Shown: positions 27,744-36,833 of the stretch, piece after piece
Layout of the letters: each line of letters begins with the position of its first letter
Position numbering within the stretch: the first letter of the stretch is position 1
DNA from: Pandoraea thiooxydans
Lineage (GTDB): Bacteria; Pseudomonadota; Gammaproteobacteria; Burkholderiales; Burkholderiaceae
Direction: 5' to 3'
Length of the DNA: 64,000 nt
Assembly (NCBI RefSeq): GCF_001931675.1
Contig: NZ_CP014839.1
Location: forward strand, 1,488,001 to 1,552,000
Position numbers and translations under genes: made by a program
The notes under the pieces: model-generated
What the model was told of the DNA's origin: nothing
Database searches by the model: none
What the model saw: only the letters and a program-made list of their open reading frames with translations

Positions 27744-29282
27744 TTATCGAGGCTGCGGCATTGAGCCGGACGAGGGCGTGGCCGGCGGGGCGGCCGCGGG
27801 CGGCTGAGGCGGTGCCGCGGACGCGGCCGCCAGCGGCGGTGTGGCCGCGCTCCAGCCGCCGCCGAGCGCCTTGTACAGATTGACCTGGTTGGTCAGCTCG
27901 GCAAGGCGCATGGTGATGAGATCCTGCTGCGCGCTGAACAGCGAGCGCTGCGAGTCGAGCACGATGTAATAGTCGTCGAGCCCGCCGCGAAAGCGCAGGT
28001 TCGACAGATCGTAGGTTTTGCGCGCGGCCTTGACCAGATCCTGCTGGGCCGCGACCTGACGTGTCAGTGTGCCGCGTGCGGCCAGGTCGTCGGCCACTTC
28101 GCGAAAGGCGGTCTGAATGGCTTTCTCGTAAGTGGCCACTTCGATACGCTTTTGCACTTTGACCACGTCGAGCTTGGCCTGGTTGCTGCCGGCATCGAAG
28201 ATCGGCACGCTGATCTGCGGCGCGAAGGTCCAGGCCATGCCGGCGCTGAACAGACTGGCCAGACTGGTGCTGGCCAGACCCAGTGCGCCGGTCAGCGTGA
28301 TGGACGGGAAGAACGCCGCGCGGGCCGCGCCGATGTTCGCGTTGGCTGCCTCCAGCCGGTGTTCGGCTTCGATGATGTCGGGACGCCGTTCCAGCAAATC
28401 GGAAGGCAGGCCCGCAGGCAACGTCTCGAATGCGGGCTGTTCGGCGAAGGTGCCGGTCTGCGGCAAGTCGGCCGGCAGCGGACCGCCGATCAGCAATTGC
28501 AATGCGTTGCGATCCTGCGCGACTTGCCGCGTATAGCGTTCGACCGCCACTTGCGCACTGTCCACCTGGGTCTGCACGCGCTGCATGTCGAGGTTGGCCA
28601 GCGCGCCGGCGCGTTTGCTGCGGCTGACCAGTGTGCTGGCGTGCTGCTGGCTCTGCAAGGTGTCCTGGGAGAGTTTGAGCAGCGCCTGATCGGCTTGCAG
28701 CGTCAGGTAGGCGTCGGCCACTTGCGCGACCAGACTGATTTGCACGCTGCGCTGCGCGGCTTCGGTGGCAAGGTAAGACTGCAGGGCAGCATGCTTGAGA
28801 CTGCGCACGCGACCAAAGAAGTCGAGCTCGAATGCGTTGAAGCCGATGCCGGCGGTGTACTCGTTGACCAGCGCCGGTTGGCCCGGTGCGCGCAGCGAAC
28901 CCGGCAGACGTTGGCTGATCTCTCCGCCGGACGCGTTGATTGTCGGGAATTGCACGGCGCGCTGGATGCCGTATTGGGCCCGTGCCTTCTGAATGTTGAG
29001 CACGGCAATGCGCAGATCGCGGTTGTTCGCCAGGGCCAGTGAGATCAACTGCTTGAGGTGCGGGTCGACGAAGAACTGTTGCCAGCCGATGTCGGCGGCC
29101 GCCCGCGAGGCCGTCGGCACACTGCCGGGCGCGCCGGGCGGCTCGCCCATCGGCTTGATCCGGTAGGCCGGGCCGTTTGGCCACGCCTGCGGCACCGGCG
29201 CGGCTGGCCGCTGATAGCGAGGCTCGAGCGAGCAGGCCGCGAGCGTGCCGGCCAAAAGCAGGGATAAGCAGGATTTATGCAT
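27744..29282 (-). CDS. NodT/TolC-type outer-membrane lipoprotein of the exopolysaccharide operon
   Basis: A 512-residue RND-type outer-membrane factor. A lipoprotein signal (LSLLLAGTLAACS, lipidated Cys17) is followed by two tandem OEP repeats forming the trimeric channel; the C-terminus is Ala/Pro-rich and low in complexity. Usually these channels serve drug efflux with an RND pump, but here no pump is encoded: upstream lie the polysaccharide synthase and a HlyD-like adaptor. It is thus likely the outer-membrane exit for the polymer. Confidence 0.9.
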   Translation of the reverse strand: MHKSCLSLLLAGTLAACSLEPRYQRPAAPVPQAWPNGPAYRIKPMGEPPGAPGSVPTASRAAADIGWQQFFVDPHLKQLISLALANNRDLRIAVLNIQKARAQYGIQRAVQFPTINASGGEISQRLPGSLRAPGQPALVNEYTAGIGFNAFELDFFGRVRSLKHAALQSYLATEAAQRSVQISLVAQVADAYLTLQADQALLKLSQDTLQSQQHASTLVSRSKRAGALANLDMQRVQTQVDSAQVAVERYTRQVAQDRNALQLLIGGPLPADLPQTGTFAEQPAFETLPAGLPSDLLERRPDIIEAEHRLEAANANIGAARAAFFPSITLTGALGLASTSLASLFSAGMAWTFAPQISVPIFDAGSNQAKLDVVKVQKRIEVATYEKAIQTAFREVADDLAARGTLTRQVAAQQDLVKAARKTYDLSNLRFRGGLDDYYIVLDSQRSLFSAQQDLITMRLAELTNQVNLYKALGGGWSAATPPLAAASAAPPQPPAAAPPATPSSGSMPQPR

Positions 29283-29319
29283 GGGAAGAGCGTCGTGGAA
29301 AGTAATGGAAATCGTGCCG

Positions 29320-31281
29320 TCAGCCGTAGAAGGTGCGCCGCAACAGGCGAGACAGCGCCAGACGGGGCCGCGCGGTGTTGGCGACGTTGTGCGGCGGCGC
29401 GCCGAACAGCAGGCGAATCAGTTTGTGCCGCATCGTCATGTCGAGCTTGAACTCGATCCCGATCAGATCGCCCTGGCGGCGCGCGATACGGCATGGAATC
29501 CAACCGATCGGTGCGAGCCAAACCGCGCCATGACCATGCAGCGGGATCACGCCGGCCTGTGTGCTGCGTACGCCTACCCCGTTGCACGACAGGTCGGTCG
29601 AGATGCCGGCGAATTCGTTATTGCCCACGCGCACCCGCACCGACGCGCGATACGGAAACCGCTCCTCGCGGCGCGGCCGCGGCAGTTCGATGCACACCAG
29701 CATCGAGCCGAGGTAGAGCAGCAGCGCAACAGTGGTCCAGACCGTGTTGAACACCAGTCCGGGGGCGTCGGGGTCGCTCAGGAATGCCCGTATCAATCCG
29801 GTCGCGGACAGCACGATCAGCGCGATATAGAACAACGCCAGCTTGCCGTGCACGATCAGCCTGGAGCGATCGAGCCCCTTGTTGGTGACCTTGAACGGGC
29901 GGCCGAAGGGCTTGACGATGGCGCTCGCCAGCGTGGCCGTGACGGTCAGCGCCGAGGCGATCTGCGTGACTTCGGTGAATATCGGCAGCGCGCGCGAGCC
30001 GGTGATCCAGATGCTATAGCCCCAGAAAGCGATCAGCGCCGGCAGGCCATACGCCAGGAACTGCGTGGGCGAGCTGTAGATGGTCGGTGTGCCGAAATAC
30101 CAGTACAGCAGCGGGCCGGCCAACAGCATCAGGGTGAACGGGCGGCTCAGCCACAGCATCATGCCGTGGATGTAGTGCAGCCGCTGGGTGAACGTGTAGC
30201 CCTTGCCGCGCAGCGGGCCGTCGGCGGTCAGCGCGACCTGGATGGTGCCCAGTCCCCAGCGGCTGCGCTGGCTGATGAATTCTGGCAAGCCCTCGGCCGA
30301 GAGTCCGACGCTCAGCCGCTCGTTGAGCCAGCGGGTAATGTAGCCATGGCGCAGCAGCCGGTAGGTCAGGTGAATGTCCTCGGTGACGGTGCCGGTCGGA
30401 AAGCCGCCGATCAGATTGACCAGGTCGCGCCGCACCACGAACGAGGTGCCGATGCAAAACGCCGTGCCCCAGGCGTCCTTGGCCGGTTGCACCACGTCGA
30501 AGAAGGCGCGCTGGTCGTCGACCCAGCACTCGGTCGAACGCAGGTTGTACTGGATCGGATCGGCGTTGTAGTAGAACTGCGGCGTCTGGACCAGGCCGAC
30601 TTTCGGTTCGTCGAACAGGCCCACGATGCGCATCAGGATGTTCCTGTGCGGCGCGAAGTCGGCGTCGAGCACCATGATGTATGGCGCGTTGCTCTGCAAT
30701 GCGGTTTGCCGCAGGCCATTGTTCAGATTGCCGGCCTTCGCGTGCGCGTTGTCGGGGCGGGTCAGGTAGTTGGCGCCGACCTGCTCGCAAAATTCCTTGA
30801 GCCAGGGCCGCCGCGTATCGTCGAGCACCCACACGACGAAGTTCGGGTAATCGATCGCCATGGCCGAGACGATGGTCTTCTCGAGAATTTCCAGCCCTTC
30901 GTTATAGGTTGCAATGAAGATGTCGACCGCCGGCAGGTCGTTGCGCCGGCGCAGCGCCGCTTCGGCCCGGTCCGCACGGGGCGTGTAATTGCTGGTGCGC
31001 ACCAGAATCAGGGCCGAGAGCAGGGTGTACGCCACGGTGATGGCTTCGAAGCCGAAGAACGCATAGGCCCATACGCTGGGAAAGGTCAGCGTGAAATCGG
31101 GCAGTGTTTGCGTGGCGCGCCAGACCAGATAATTGCCCAGCAACAGCGCCGCGACGCTGCCATAGAGCACGCGGTCCGCCATGCGTCGGCGGTCGCCCAG
31201 CAGCCCCAGCAGCATCACGAAAAGCAGCGTGCCGAAATTGATGTCGAGCAGCGTCTGATTGTCGAAGTAGAGTTGATACAT
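29320..31281 (-). CDS. Cellulose-synthase-like glycosyltransferase with C-terminal PilZ domain
   Basis: A 653-residue processive GT2 enzyme of the BcsA type: IATYNEG, DDTRR, DADF (UDP-sugar and metal), TED (base) and QRSRW (338-342, acceptor site), flanked by two N-terminal and four or more C-terminal membrane helices. A PilZ domain follows (RREERFPYR and STDLSCNG near 535-570), which binds cyclic-di-GMP in relatives and relieves autoinhibition. It is shorter than E. coli BcsA and has no BcsB/BcsC gene nearby; its partners are a HlyD-like adaptor and a TolC-like channel. UDP-glucose is the likely donor, given galU in the operon. Confidence 0.92.
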   Translation of the reverse strand: MYQLYFDNQTLLDINFGTLLFVMLLGLLGDRRRMADRVLYGSVAALLLGNYLVWRATQTLPDFTLTFPSVWAYAFFGFEAITVAYTLLSALILVRTSNYTPRADRAEAALRRRNDLPAVDIFIATYNEGLEILEKTIVSAMAIDYPNFVVWVLDDTRRPWLKEFCEQVGANYLTRPDNAHAKAGNLNNGLRQTALQSNAPYIMVLDADFAPHRNILMRIVGLFDEPKVGLVQTPQFYYNADPIQYNLRSTECWVDDQRAFFDVVQPAKDAWGTAFCIGTSFVVRRDLVNLIGGFPTGTVTEDIHLTYRLLRHGYITRWLNERLSVGLSAEGLPEFISQRSRWGLGTIQVALTADGPLRGKGYTFTQRLHYIHGMMLWLSRPFTLMLLAGPLLYWYFGTPTIYSSPTQFLAYGLPALIAFWGYSIWITGSRALPIFTEVTQIASALTVTATLASAIVKPFGRPFKVTNKGLDRSRLIVHGKLALFYIALIVLSATGLIRAFLSDPDAPGLVFNTVWTTVALLLYLGSMLVCIELPRPRREERFPYRASVRVRVGNNEFAGISTDLSCNGVGVRSTQAGVIPLHGHGAVWLAPIGWIPCRIARRQGDLIGIEFKLDMTMRHKLIRLLFGAPPHNVANTARPRLALSRLLRRTFYG

Positions 31282-31293
31282 CGTTGGCTTCCT

Positions 31294-32607
31294 TCATGGC
31301 GAAGTTGCGACGGCGGGGCGAGCGTTTTGCGGCACGAATGGATTCCAGCGTGCGGCCGCGAGCACCGCCCAGGCGGTTGCGCCCAGATGCGGCAGGTGGA
31401 AATAGTAGAAATCGTTGGTTTTCGAGGTCGGGCCGATCGATAGGCCGGTGCTGATGCGCTGCTCGGGGGTCGCGAACAGCAACCCCGCCGGCGAGCGCTG
31501 CGCCAGCAGGATCGGCCACAGCGGCGCGGCCTGCCCGGGGTGGCCGGTGAGTTGCAGCACCAGTGCGGCCTGTCCGGTGCCCTCGGTCCAAAGGCCGTCG
31601 GGGTCGGCCTTGAAGCCGTAACCGCCGTCGATGCGGTGATGCCTCTTGGCCCATGCGAGCGCGCGCTCCCATTCGGGTGGCGCGTTGCCAATGGCGATCA
31701 GCGGCCACAACGTCGCATCGAGCGCGGAGGGGGCGGTGTTCAGCGTGTGCCCGTCGTTTTGGGTGCCGATCACGAAGCGCCCGGACGGGCCCTGCCACAT
31801 CGCGGCGACGAAGCCGCGCGCACGGTCTGCCGCGGTGCGCCAGCGTGCCTGCCCGGTGAGGCGGGCCAGCCAGTGAAATGCCGCATACGCGTCGACATTG
31901 TGCTCGGTCGATTTCCAGGTTTGCCGCAACGGTGTGGGCTCCTCGCCGAAATAGCCGCCGTTGTAGCCGGCCGGCGCGGTGGCGTCGTACACCGTGCTGT
32001 CGACCCACCCCATCATTTTTGCTGCGGCGTCGAGGTAGCGCCGGTCGTGGCTGGCGTGATAGGCCGCCAGCAGCATCAGCGCGGCCCAGGCGACGTTGCC
32101 GGTGGCCGTGCCGGTTTGGTAACCGTCTTCGAACCAGCGGCGGCTTTTGGCGTCCCACCAGCCGGGCAGGGCCGCCGGGCCCGGTCCGAGCGGTCCGGCC
32201 CGATAGGCGTTGCGCAAGCGGCCGTCATGGTAGTAGCGGTCGTGCCCGCTGGCATCGACCAGGGCATCGGCAATGCGGCGTGCATCGCCTGTGCGCCCGC
32301 ACGCGAGCAGCGCGATGCCGGCCAGCGCGTTGTCGTACACGAAGGCGGCGTGGCGCAGGGCGGGCGCCAGCGGCGGCTGGCCTGGCGCGGCCCGGTAGCT
32401 TTGCAGAAACAGCGGGCCGTGGCCGGGCACGGCAGCGACTTCATCCGCGAGCGTGCGGCAACCTTCGCTCAGCAATTGCGCCTGCGCAGCCGGGCGGGCC
32501 GCGGGCGGCGTGGTCGACGTGGTCGAAGCGGCAAACACGGGCTGGCAGGCGAGCGCGGCGGCCAGTGCCAGGAACGCGGGCAAGGCGCGCAGGGCGGCGG
32601 CTGTCAC
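31294..32607 (-). CDS. Exported alpha-barrel glycosidase/epimerase-like protein
   Basis: A 437-residue protein with a Sec signal peptide (AAALRALPAFLALAAALACQPVFAA) and a body of repeating helix pairs, like (alpha/alpha)6-barrel glycosidases or AGE epimerases (KSTEHNVDAYAAFHWLARLTG; DGLWTEGTGQAALVLQLTG). GTG at 32607 is the start; it overlaps the adaptor stop by GTGA, so coupled. Position matches BcsZ-like or alginate-lyase-like enzymes that trim polymer in the periplasm. I do not recognise the exact family. Confidence 0.75.
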   Translation of the reverse strand: MTAAALRALPAFLALAAALACQPVFAASTTSTTPPAARPAAQAQLLSEGCRTLADEVAAVPGHGPLFLQSYRAAPGQPPLAPALRHAAFVYDNALAGIALLACGRTGDARRIADALVDASGHDRYYHDGRLRNAYRAGPLGPGPAALPGWWDAKSRRWFEDGYQTGTATGNVAWAALMLLAAYHASHDRRYLDAAAKMMGWVDSTVYDATAPAGYNGGYFGEEPTPLRQTWKSTEHNVDAYAAFHWLARLTGQARWRTAADRARGFVAAMWQGPSGRFVIGTQNDGHTLNTAPSALDATLWPLIAIGNAPPEWERALAWAKRHHRIDGGYGFKADPDGLWTEGTGQAALVLQLTGHPGQAAPLWPILLAQRSPAGLLFATPEQRISTGLSIGPTSKTNDFYYFHLPHLGATAWAVLAAARWNPFVPQNARPAVATSP

Positions 32608-33917
32608 AGCAGGGTGCTCAAATGGTTCCACCAAGACTTGCCGGCGTTGACCTCGGCCCAGCGTCCCATCGCGCAAGTGCTCTGCGGCGAGCCGCCATTG
32701 CCCAGGCGCAGCGGCTTGTCGAGTTTGGCGATCAGATAGATTTCATTTTTCTCAACCGGCGGAAATGGCACCAGGTAACGCGCCTGCTCGCCGGCCGGCG
32801 CGCTGGGCAGGATCTGCGCCACCGTCGCCTTGAGCGGGCCGGCCACGCCATCGACGTGCACGGTCAGCGGCGAGCCGGGCAACAGGGCATCGCTGAAGCT
32901 GCGCGGAAATACCGCAACCACGCGCGAGTCGTCGCAATTGGTGGCGCGAATCAGGGTTGCCCCGGCTGCCACGCGCGTGCCCGGCGGCGCCAGCACCTGT
33001 TCGACCACGCCGCTGTCGAACGCCTTGATCGGCATGTTGGTCAGGCGATCGAGGCGGTCCTGTTCCTTGGCAATCAGGGCGTTGATTTGATCGCCGGCGC
33101 TCTGATACTGGGATAGCTGGGCGTCGAGCTGAGCAATCTCGGCCTTGAGGCTGTCACGCCGTTGCATCAGCGTCGCCACGGATCCGTCGGAGGCCCCATT
33201 GAAAACCTTGTGGCGGACCGCCGCGCTCTCGCTGCGCGCGTTCTGCAACTCGGCCTGGGCTTGCTGCTCGTTGCTCTGAAGCACCGCCAATTGGCTGCGC
33301 GACGAGTCGGTGTATGCCTGGCTGACCGCACCCGCCCATTGCAGCGCCTGGTTGCGGTTGACGATGGTTTCCTGATGATCGACCTGTGCTTTTGCCATTG
33401 CCACTCGCGATGCCAGCACTTGCTCGTTGGTGGAATGCGTGCGTTGCAGCGCAGCCTGGTATTTGGTTATCTCGTCATTGGTGGTTGCCAGCAGGGTTTG
33501 ATCGGCGGCGAGCTTGGCCTTGGCGGCATCGTAGTGCTGCTGGTTGTCGAGCTGCTTGCCGGTCAGGTCGACCAACAGCGAGCGATCGACATTCGGATTC
33601 TGTACCGTCATCAAGGTATCGCCCGCATGGAATTGGCTACCGACCTTGACCTGCTGGGCGGTGACGATGCCATCGGCCGGTGTGGTAACCAGGCTGACCG
33701 GTGCGTCGATTACGGCGCGCTCGGAGCTGTGCGAGAACAACGTGGGCAGCATCATCGAGAGCAGCATCCAGACAATCAGCAGAGCCACGCCGTAGCCGGC
33801 CACGCGGGGTATGACGCGCCATCGGTTGACCGTGGGTACTTCCAGTGGGCTTGCCTGTCTGGCCAGCAGGATGTCCTGGGCTTGCAGGCGGCTTACCTTT
33901 TCCAATTCATTGGGCAT
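32604..33917 (-). CDS. HlyD-type membrane fusion protein of the exopolysaccharide operon
   Basis: A 437-residue adaptor: one N-terminal membrane helix (GYGVALLIVWMLLSMMLPTLF, about 40-60), a biotinyl/lipoyl half-motif (VTTPADGIVTAQQVKVGSQFHAGDTLMTVQNP), a long coiled coil rich in Gln/Ala (about 110-250), a second half-motif (FDSGVVEQVLAPPGTRVAAG) and a beta-barrel. This is the HlyD/EmrA/Alg44 adaptor form bridging an inner-membrane exporter and an outer-membrane channel. It is first gene of the operon; GAGG lies before ATG 33917. Confidence 0.9.
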   Translation of the reverse strand: MPNELEKVSRLQAQDILLARQASPLEVPTVNRWRVIPRVAGYGVALLIVWMLLSMMLPTLFSHSSERAVIDAPVSLVTTPADGIVTAQQVKVGSQFHAGDTLMTVQNPNVDRSLLVDLTGKQLDNQQHYDAAKAKLAADQTLLATTNDEITKYQAALQRTHSTNEQVLASRVAMAKAQVDHQETIVNRNQALQWAGAVSQAYTDSSRSQLAVLQSNEQQAQAELQNARSESAAVRHKVFNGASDGSVATLMQRRDSLKAEIAQLDAQLSQYQSAGDQINALIAKEQDRLDRLTNMPIKAFDSGVVEQVLAPPGTRVAAGATLIRATNCDDSRVVAVFPRSFSDALLPGSPLTVHVDGVAGPLKATVAQILPSAPAGEQARYLVPFPPVEKNEIYLIAKLDKPLRLGNGGSPQSTCAMGRWAEVNAGKSWWNHLSTLL

Positions 33918-34660
33918 AGTTTCCTCTTTGCCGGTTTCTGGCCGAGTGCCGCGTCAATATCGGACCCGCGCCCGGCGCGTCGGCTCGGGCGCTGCGATTC
34001 GTCGTTTACTGCGTCATCGGCACTGCGGCGCGCTGAAGGTGGCGCGGCGCCGCTCCGGCGGCGGTCGCTCGGACACGATGACGGGTGCCTGGGCCGAGGC
34101 CTGGCCGCTGTGCGCGGCGTTTGGCTCGACTGCGGCGATGAATGGCCGTGAAATCACGGAATAACGTTTGCCGGGGCATTACGAATTCCCGGTCGGCGAT
34201 GTAAGACTAATCAAAAGGATTTTGTGATGCTGTAAAGATATGTAAATGTATTTAGATTTACTAAATATTATTTTAATTCCATGAATGAATTGACGGAAAT
34301 TATCAGTCTTTTGGTGGATTGCAATGCATTGTTAGAACAACAAAATATCAACCGGTTGAATCAATCGATGGCAATATTTCGGGTGCTGGCACGCCGCGGG
34401 TTTTACGTTTTGTAACAAACAGCGTTTCATTCGACAGATGCTTGCGGCGATGCGGGTTGCGCAGCACTGTCGAAGCGATTGAATCGATCGGCAAAGTTGA
34501 CCGGCAAACTCGACCGACCTGCGGCACGGTGCTTGTGGCGGGGATTGCGGAAATACATAAAAAAAACAAACCTATGGGGCTAAAGAATGAGTGAGGGATG
34601 CCGTCAAACAGACGTCTATGGCTTTTTTCGCCCCCGGGGTTGCTGGCTCTTCTACCGTTT
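33918..34660. other. Long non-coding interval between exopolysaccharide operon and MHYT-GGDEF-EAL gene
   Basis: About 740 bases without a credible gene. The middle (about 34190-34440) is clearly more AT-rich than the surroundings. It should hold the divergent promoters of the exopolysaccharide operon (minus) and the c-di-GMP protein (plus). A perfect dyad lies at 34249-34267. Small frames at 34319-34594 and 34348-34671 have no recognisable product. Confidence 0.6.
34249..34267. promoter_or_regulatory. Perfect dyad TATTTAG-N5-CTAAATA
   Basis: Seven-base perfect arms around ATTTA in the AT-rich divergent interval, about 330 bases before the adaptor gene. A candidate operator for a polysaccharide regulator; nothing names the protein. 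Confidence 0.35.
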
Positions 34661-36730
34661 ATGCTCACCACCTATAACTTCTGGCTAGTGGCGCTGTCAC
34701 TGGGTGTGGCGACACTCGCGTCCTATACCGCGCTCGATCTGGCGGGGAGGATTTCATTGTTGGCACCCTCGCGTGCCCGTCATCTCTGGCTGGCGGGTGG
34801 AGGGGCGGCGATGGGCGTGGGCATCTGGTCGATGCACTTTGTCGGCATGCTGGCGTTCTCGCTGCCGATTCCGCTCGGCTACGACCTGACGATCACCGGC
34901 GCATCGCTGGGCATTGCGGTCGCGGTGTCGTGGTTCGCGCTTTTCATCATCACACGTGCCAAGCTGAGCCCGCCGCGCCTGCTGGCCGGCGGCGTGCTGA
35001 TGGGGCTCGGCATTGCCGGCATGCATTACGTGGGCATGGCGGCCATGCGCATGTCGCCCGGCATTCGCTATGACCCCACATTGGTGATTGCCTCGATTGT
35101 GATCGCCATCGGTGCGTCGAGCGCCGCGCTATGGCTTGCCCAGGCGCTGAGCGACGCTGGGCATGGCAATGTGTTGAAAAAACGGGCGGCCGCGGCGCTT
35201 GTGATGGGCCTTGCGATTACTGGCATGCACTATACTGGCATGGCTGCCGCGGAATTTCCGCTGGGTTCGATCTGCGGTGCCGCCAACGGCGTCAATTCCC
35301 AATGGCTGGCGACCACCGTCACGCTGTTCACCTTTGCGATCCTGATCGTCACCCTGATGCTGACGCGGTTCGACGCGCGCACCACCTTTCTGATCGGTTC
35401 GGTGTCGTTGCTCAACGGCCAGATCGTGCGCATGGCGACTTTCGATATGCTGACCGATCTGCCCAACCGCCGCACGCTGACCGAACGCTTCGAATATGCG
35501 ATCCAGTCGGCCCGGCGCGATAACAGCATCGTCGCCGTGTTGTTCATGGATCTGGACGGTTTCAAGACGATCAATGATTCGCTCGGGCACGCGGTCGGAG
35601 ACGAAGTGCTCAAGGCATTCGCGCGGCGTTTGCTCAAATGCGTGCATGGCAGCGACATGGTCGCGCGCCTGGGCGGAGACGAATTCGTCGTGCTGCTCGA
35701 AAACGCTGCCTCGCCGGCCGAAGTCGAGGCAACCGCGCAAAATCTGCTCGAGCGCATGCGCCGGGGTGGCTGGGCCGACGGCCAGTCGCTGCAGGTCACG
35801 CCCAGCATCGGCATCGCGCTGTTTCCGCAAGACGGCGACAGTGCGGACGTCTTGCTACAAAATGCCGACGCGGCGATGTACGAGGCCAAGCGCAGCGGGC
35901 GCGGCACTTATCGCTTTTTCGAGAGCGGCATGAACGATGCTGCAGTGCGTACGCTGCAGATTCAAAATGCGCTTTTCGACGCGCTCGAACAAGGCTACTT
36001 TTCGCTGAATTTTCAGCCCAAATTCCGCGGCGACTCGGACAAGCTGGCCGGGGCGGAGGCGCTGTTGCGGCTCACGCACCCCGAGTTCGGCTCGCCCCCG
36101 CCGCTCGAATTCATCCCGGTCGCCGAGCGGTCCGGCCAGATCGTGCCGATCGGTTATTGGGTCGTGCGCGAGACTTGCCGGCAAATCCGTGACTGGGAGC
36201 AAAGCGGCCTGTCGCCGGTGAAAGTGGCGATCAATTTGTCGCCGCGCCAGTTGGTGCAGCCCGAGTTGGTGAGTACGATCGTCGGCATCATGCGCGCCGA
36301 GCAGGTCGCATGCGAGCGCGTGATGTTCGAGATTACCGAAACGGTGGCGATGCAGGACGCGCCGCGCACCGTCGAAATGATCCGCGAGTTTCAGGATCAC
36401 GGCTTCGAAATTGCGATCGACGACTTCGGTACCGGCTATTCCAGCCTGGCCTACCTGCAGCGCTTTCGCGTCAAGCAACTCAAGATCGACCGCTTCTTTA
36501 CCAATGGGCTGGACGAGCAGGGCCTCGAGGGCGGCGCTATCGTGTCGGCCATTATTGCCATGGCGCATTCGCTCGATATGGACGTCGTCGCCGAAGGTGT
36601 CGAGACCGCTTCGCAACTGGCCAAGCTCAAGAACCTGATGTGCGACGAGATGCAGGGCTTCCTGCTCGGCGAGCCGTTGAGCGCGCCGGCATTCGGCGCG
36701 TTGCTGCAGGAACGCGCGGTGCTCGCGTGA
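34661..36730 (+). CDS. MHYT-GGDEF-EAL cyclic-di-GMP signalling protein
   Basis: A 689-residue membrane protein. The N-terminal seven-helix MHYT sensor shows three copies of its motif (SMHFVGM, GMHYVGM, GMHYTGM), proposed to bind copper and sense gases. It is followed by a diguanylate cyclase domain with intact GGDEF (338-342) and a phosphodiesterase domain with EAL (466-468), DDFGTGYSS and QGFLLGEP. Both catalytic sites look complete. The start ATG 34661 matches the family's N-terminus (YNFWLVALSLGVATLASYTALDLAG); a start at 34598 is possible. It is divergent from the PilZ-containing polysaccharide synthase operon, hence a likely source or sink of its c-di-GMP. Confidence 0.9.
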   Translation: MLTTYNFWLVALSLGVATLASYTALDLAGRISLLAPSRARHLWLAGGGAAMGVGIWSMHFVGMLAFSLPIPLGYDLTITGASLGIAVAVSWFALFIITRAKLSPPRLLAGGVLMGLGIAGMHYVGMAAMRMSPGIRYDPTLVIASIVIAIGASSAALWLAQALSDAGHGNVLKKRAAAALVMGLAITGMHYTGMAAAEFPLGSICGAANGVNSQWLATTVTLFTFAILIVTLMLTRFDARTTFLIGSVSLLNGQIVRMATFDMLTDLPNRRTLTERFEYAIQSARRDNSIVAVLFMDLDGFKTINDSLGHAVGDEVLKAFARRLLKCVHGSDMVARLGGDEFVVLLENAASPAEVEATAQNLLERMRRGGWADGQSLQVTPSIGIALFPQDGDSADVLLQNADAAMYEAKRSGRGTYRFFESGMNDAAVRTLQIQNALFDALEQGYFSLNFQPKFRGDSDKLAGAEALLRLTHPEFGSPPPLEFIPVAERSGQIVPIGYWVVRETCRQIRDWEQSGLSPVKVAINLSPRQLVQPELVSTIVGIMRAEQVACERVMFEITETVAMQDAPRTVEMIREFQDHGFEIAIDDFGTGYSSLAYLQRFRVKQLKIDRFFTNGLDEQGLEGGAIVSAIIAMAHSLDMDVVAEGVETASQLAKLKNLMCDEMQGFLLGEPLSAPAFGALLQERAVLA

Positions 36731-36833
36731 GTTCGCGGTTCGAGTCCGGCATCGCATTTGACCGACACCGCCCATGCCGGCCCCCGCCCGGGACGCCGGG
36801 GTCTTCCCGAATTCAATTTACGCCGGAGAGCAG

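Noticed and set aside
29245-31443. Long open frame on the plus strand (732 codons) over the polysaccharide synthase gene
   Set aside because: It is antisense to a gene with complete family motifs; the frame is rich in Arg, Gln, His and Gly as is usual for shadow frames in GC-rich DNA and shows no domain.
34319-34671. Two small frames (plus 34319-34594, minus 34348-34671) in the AT-rich interval
   Set aside because: Opposite strands, no ribosome site, no recognisable product; the interval looks regulatory.
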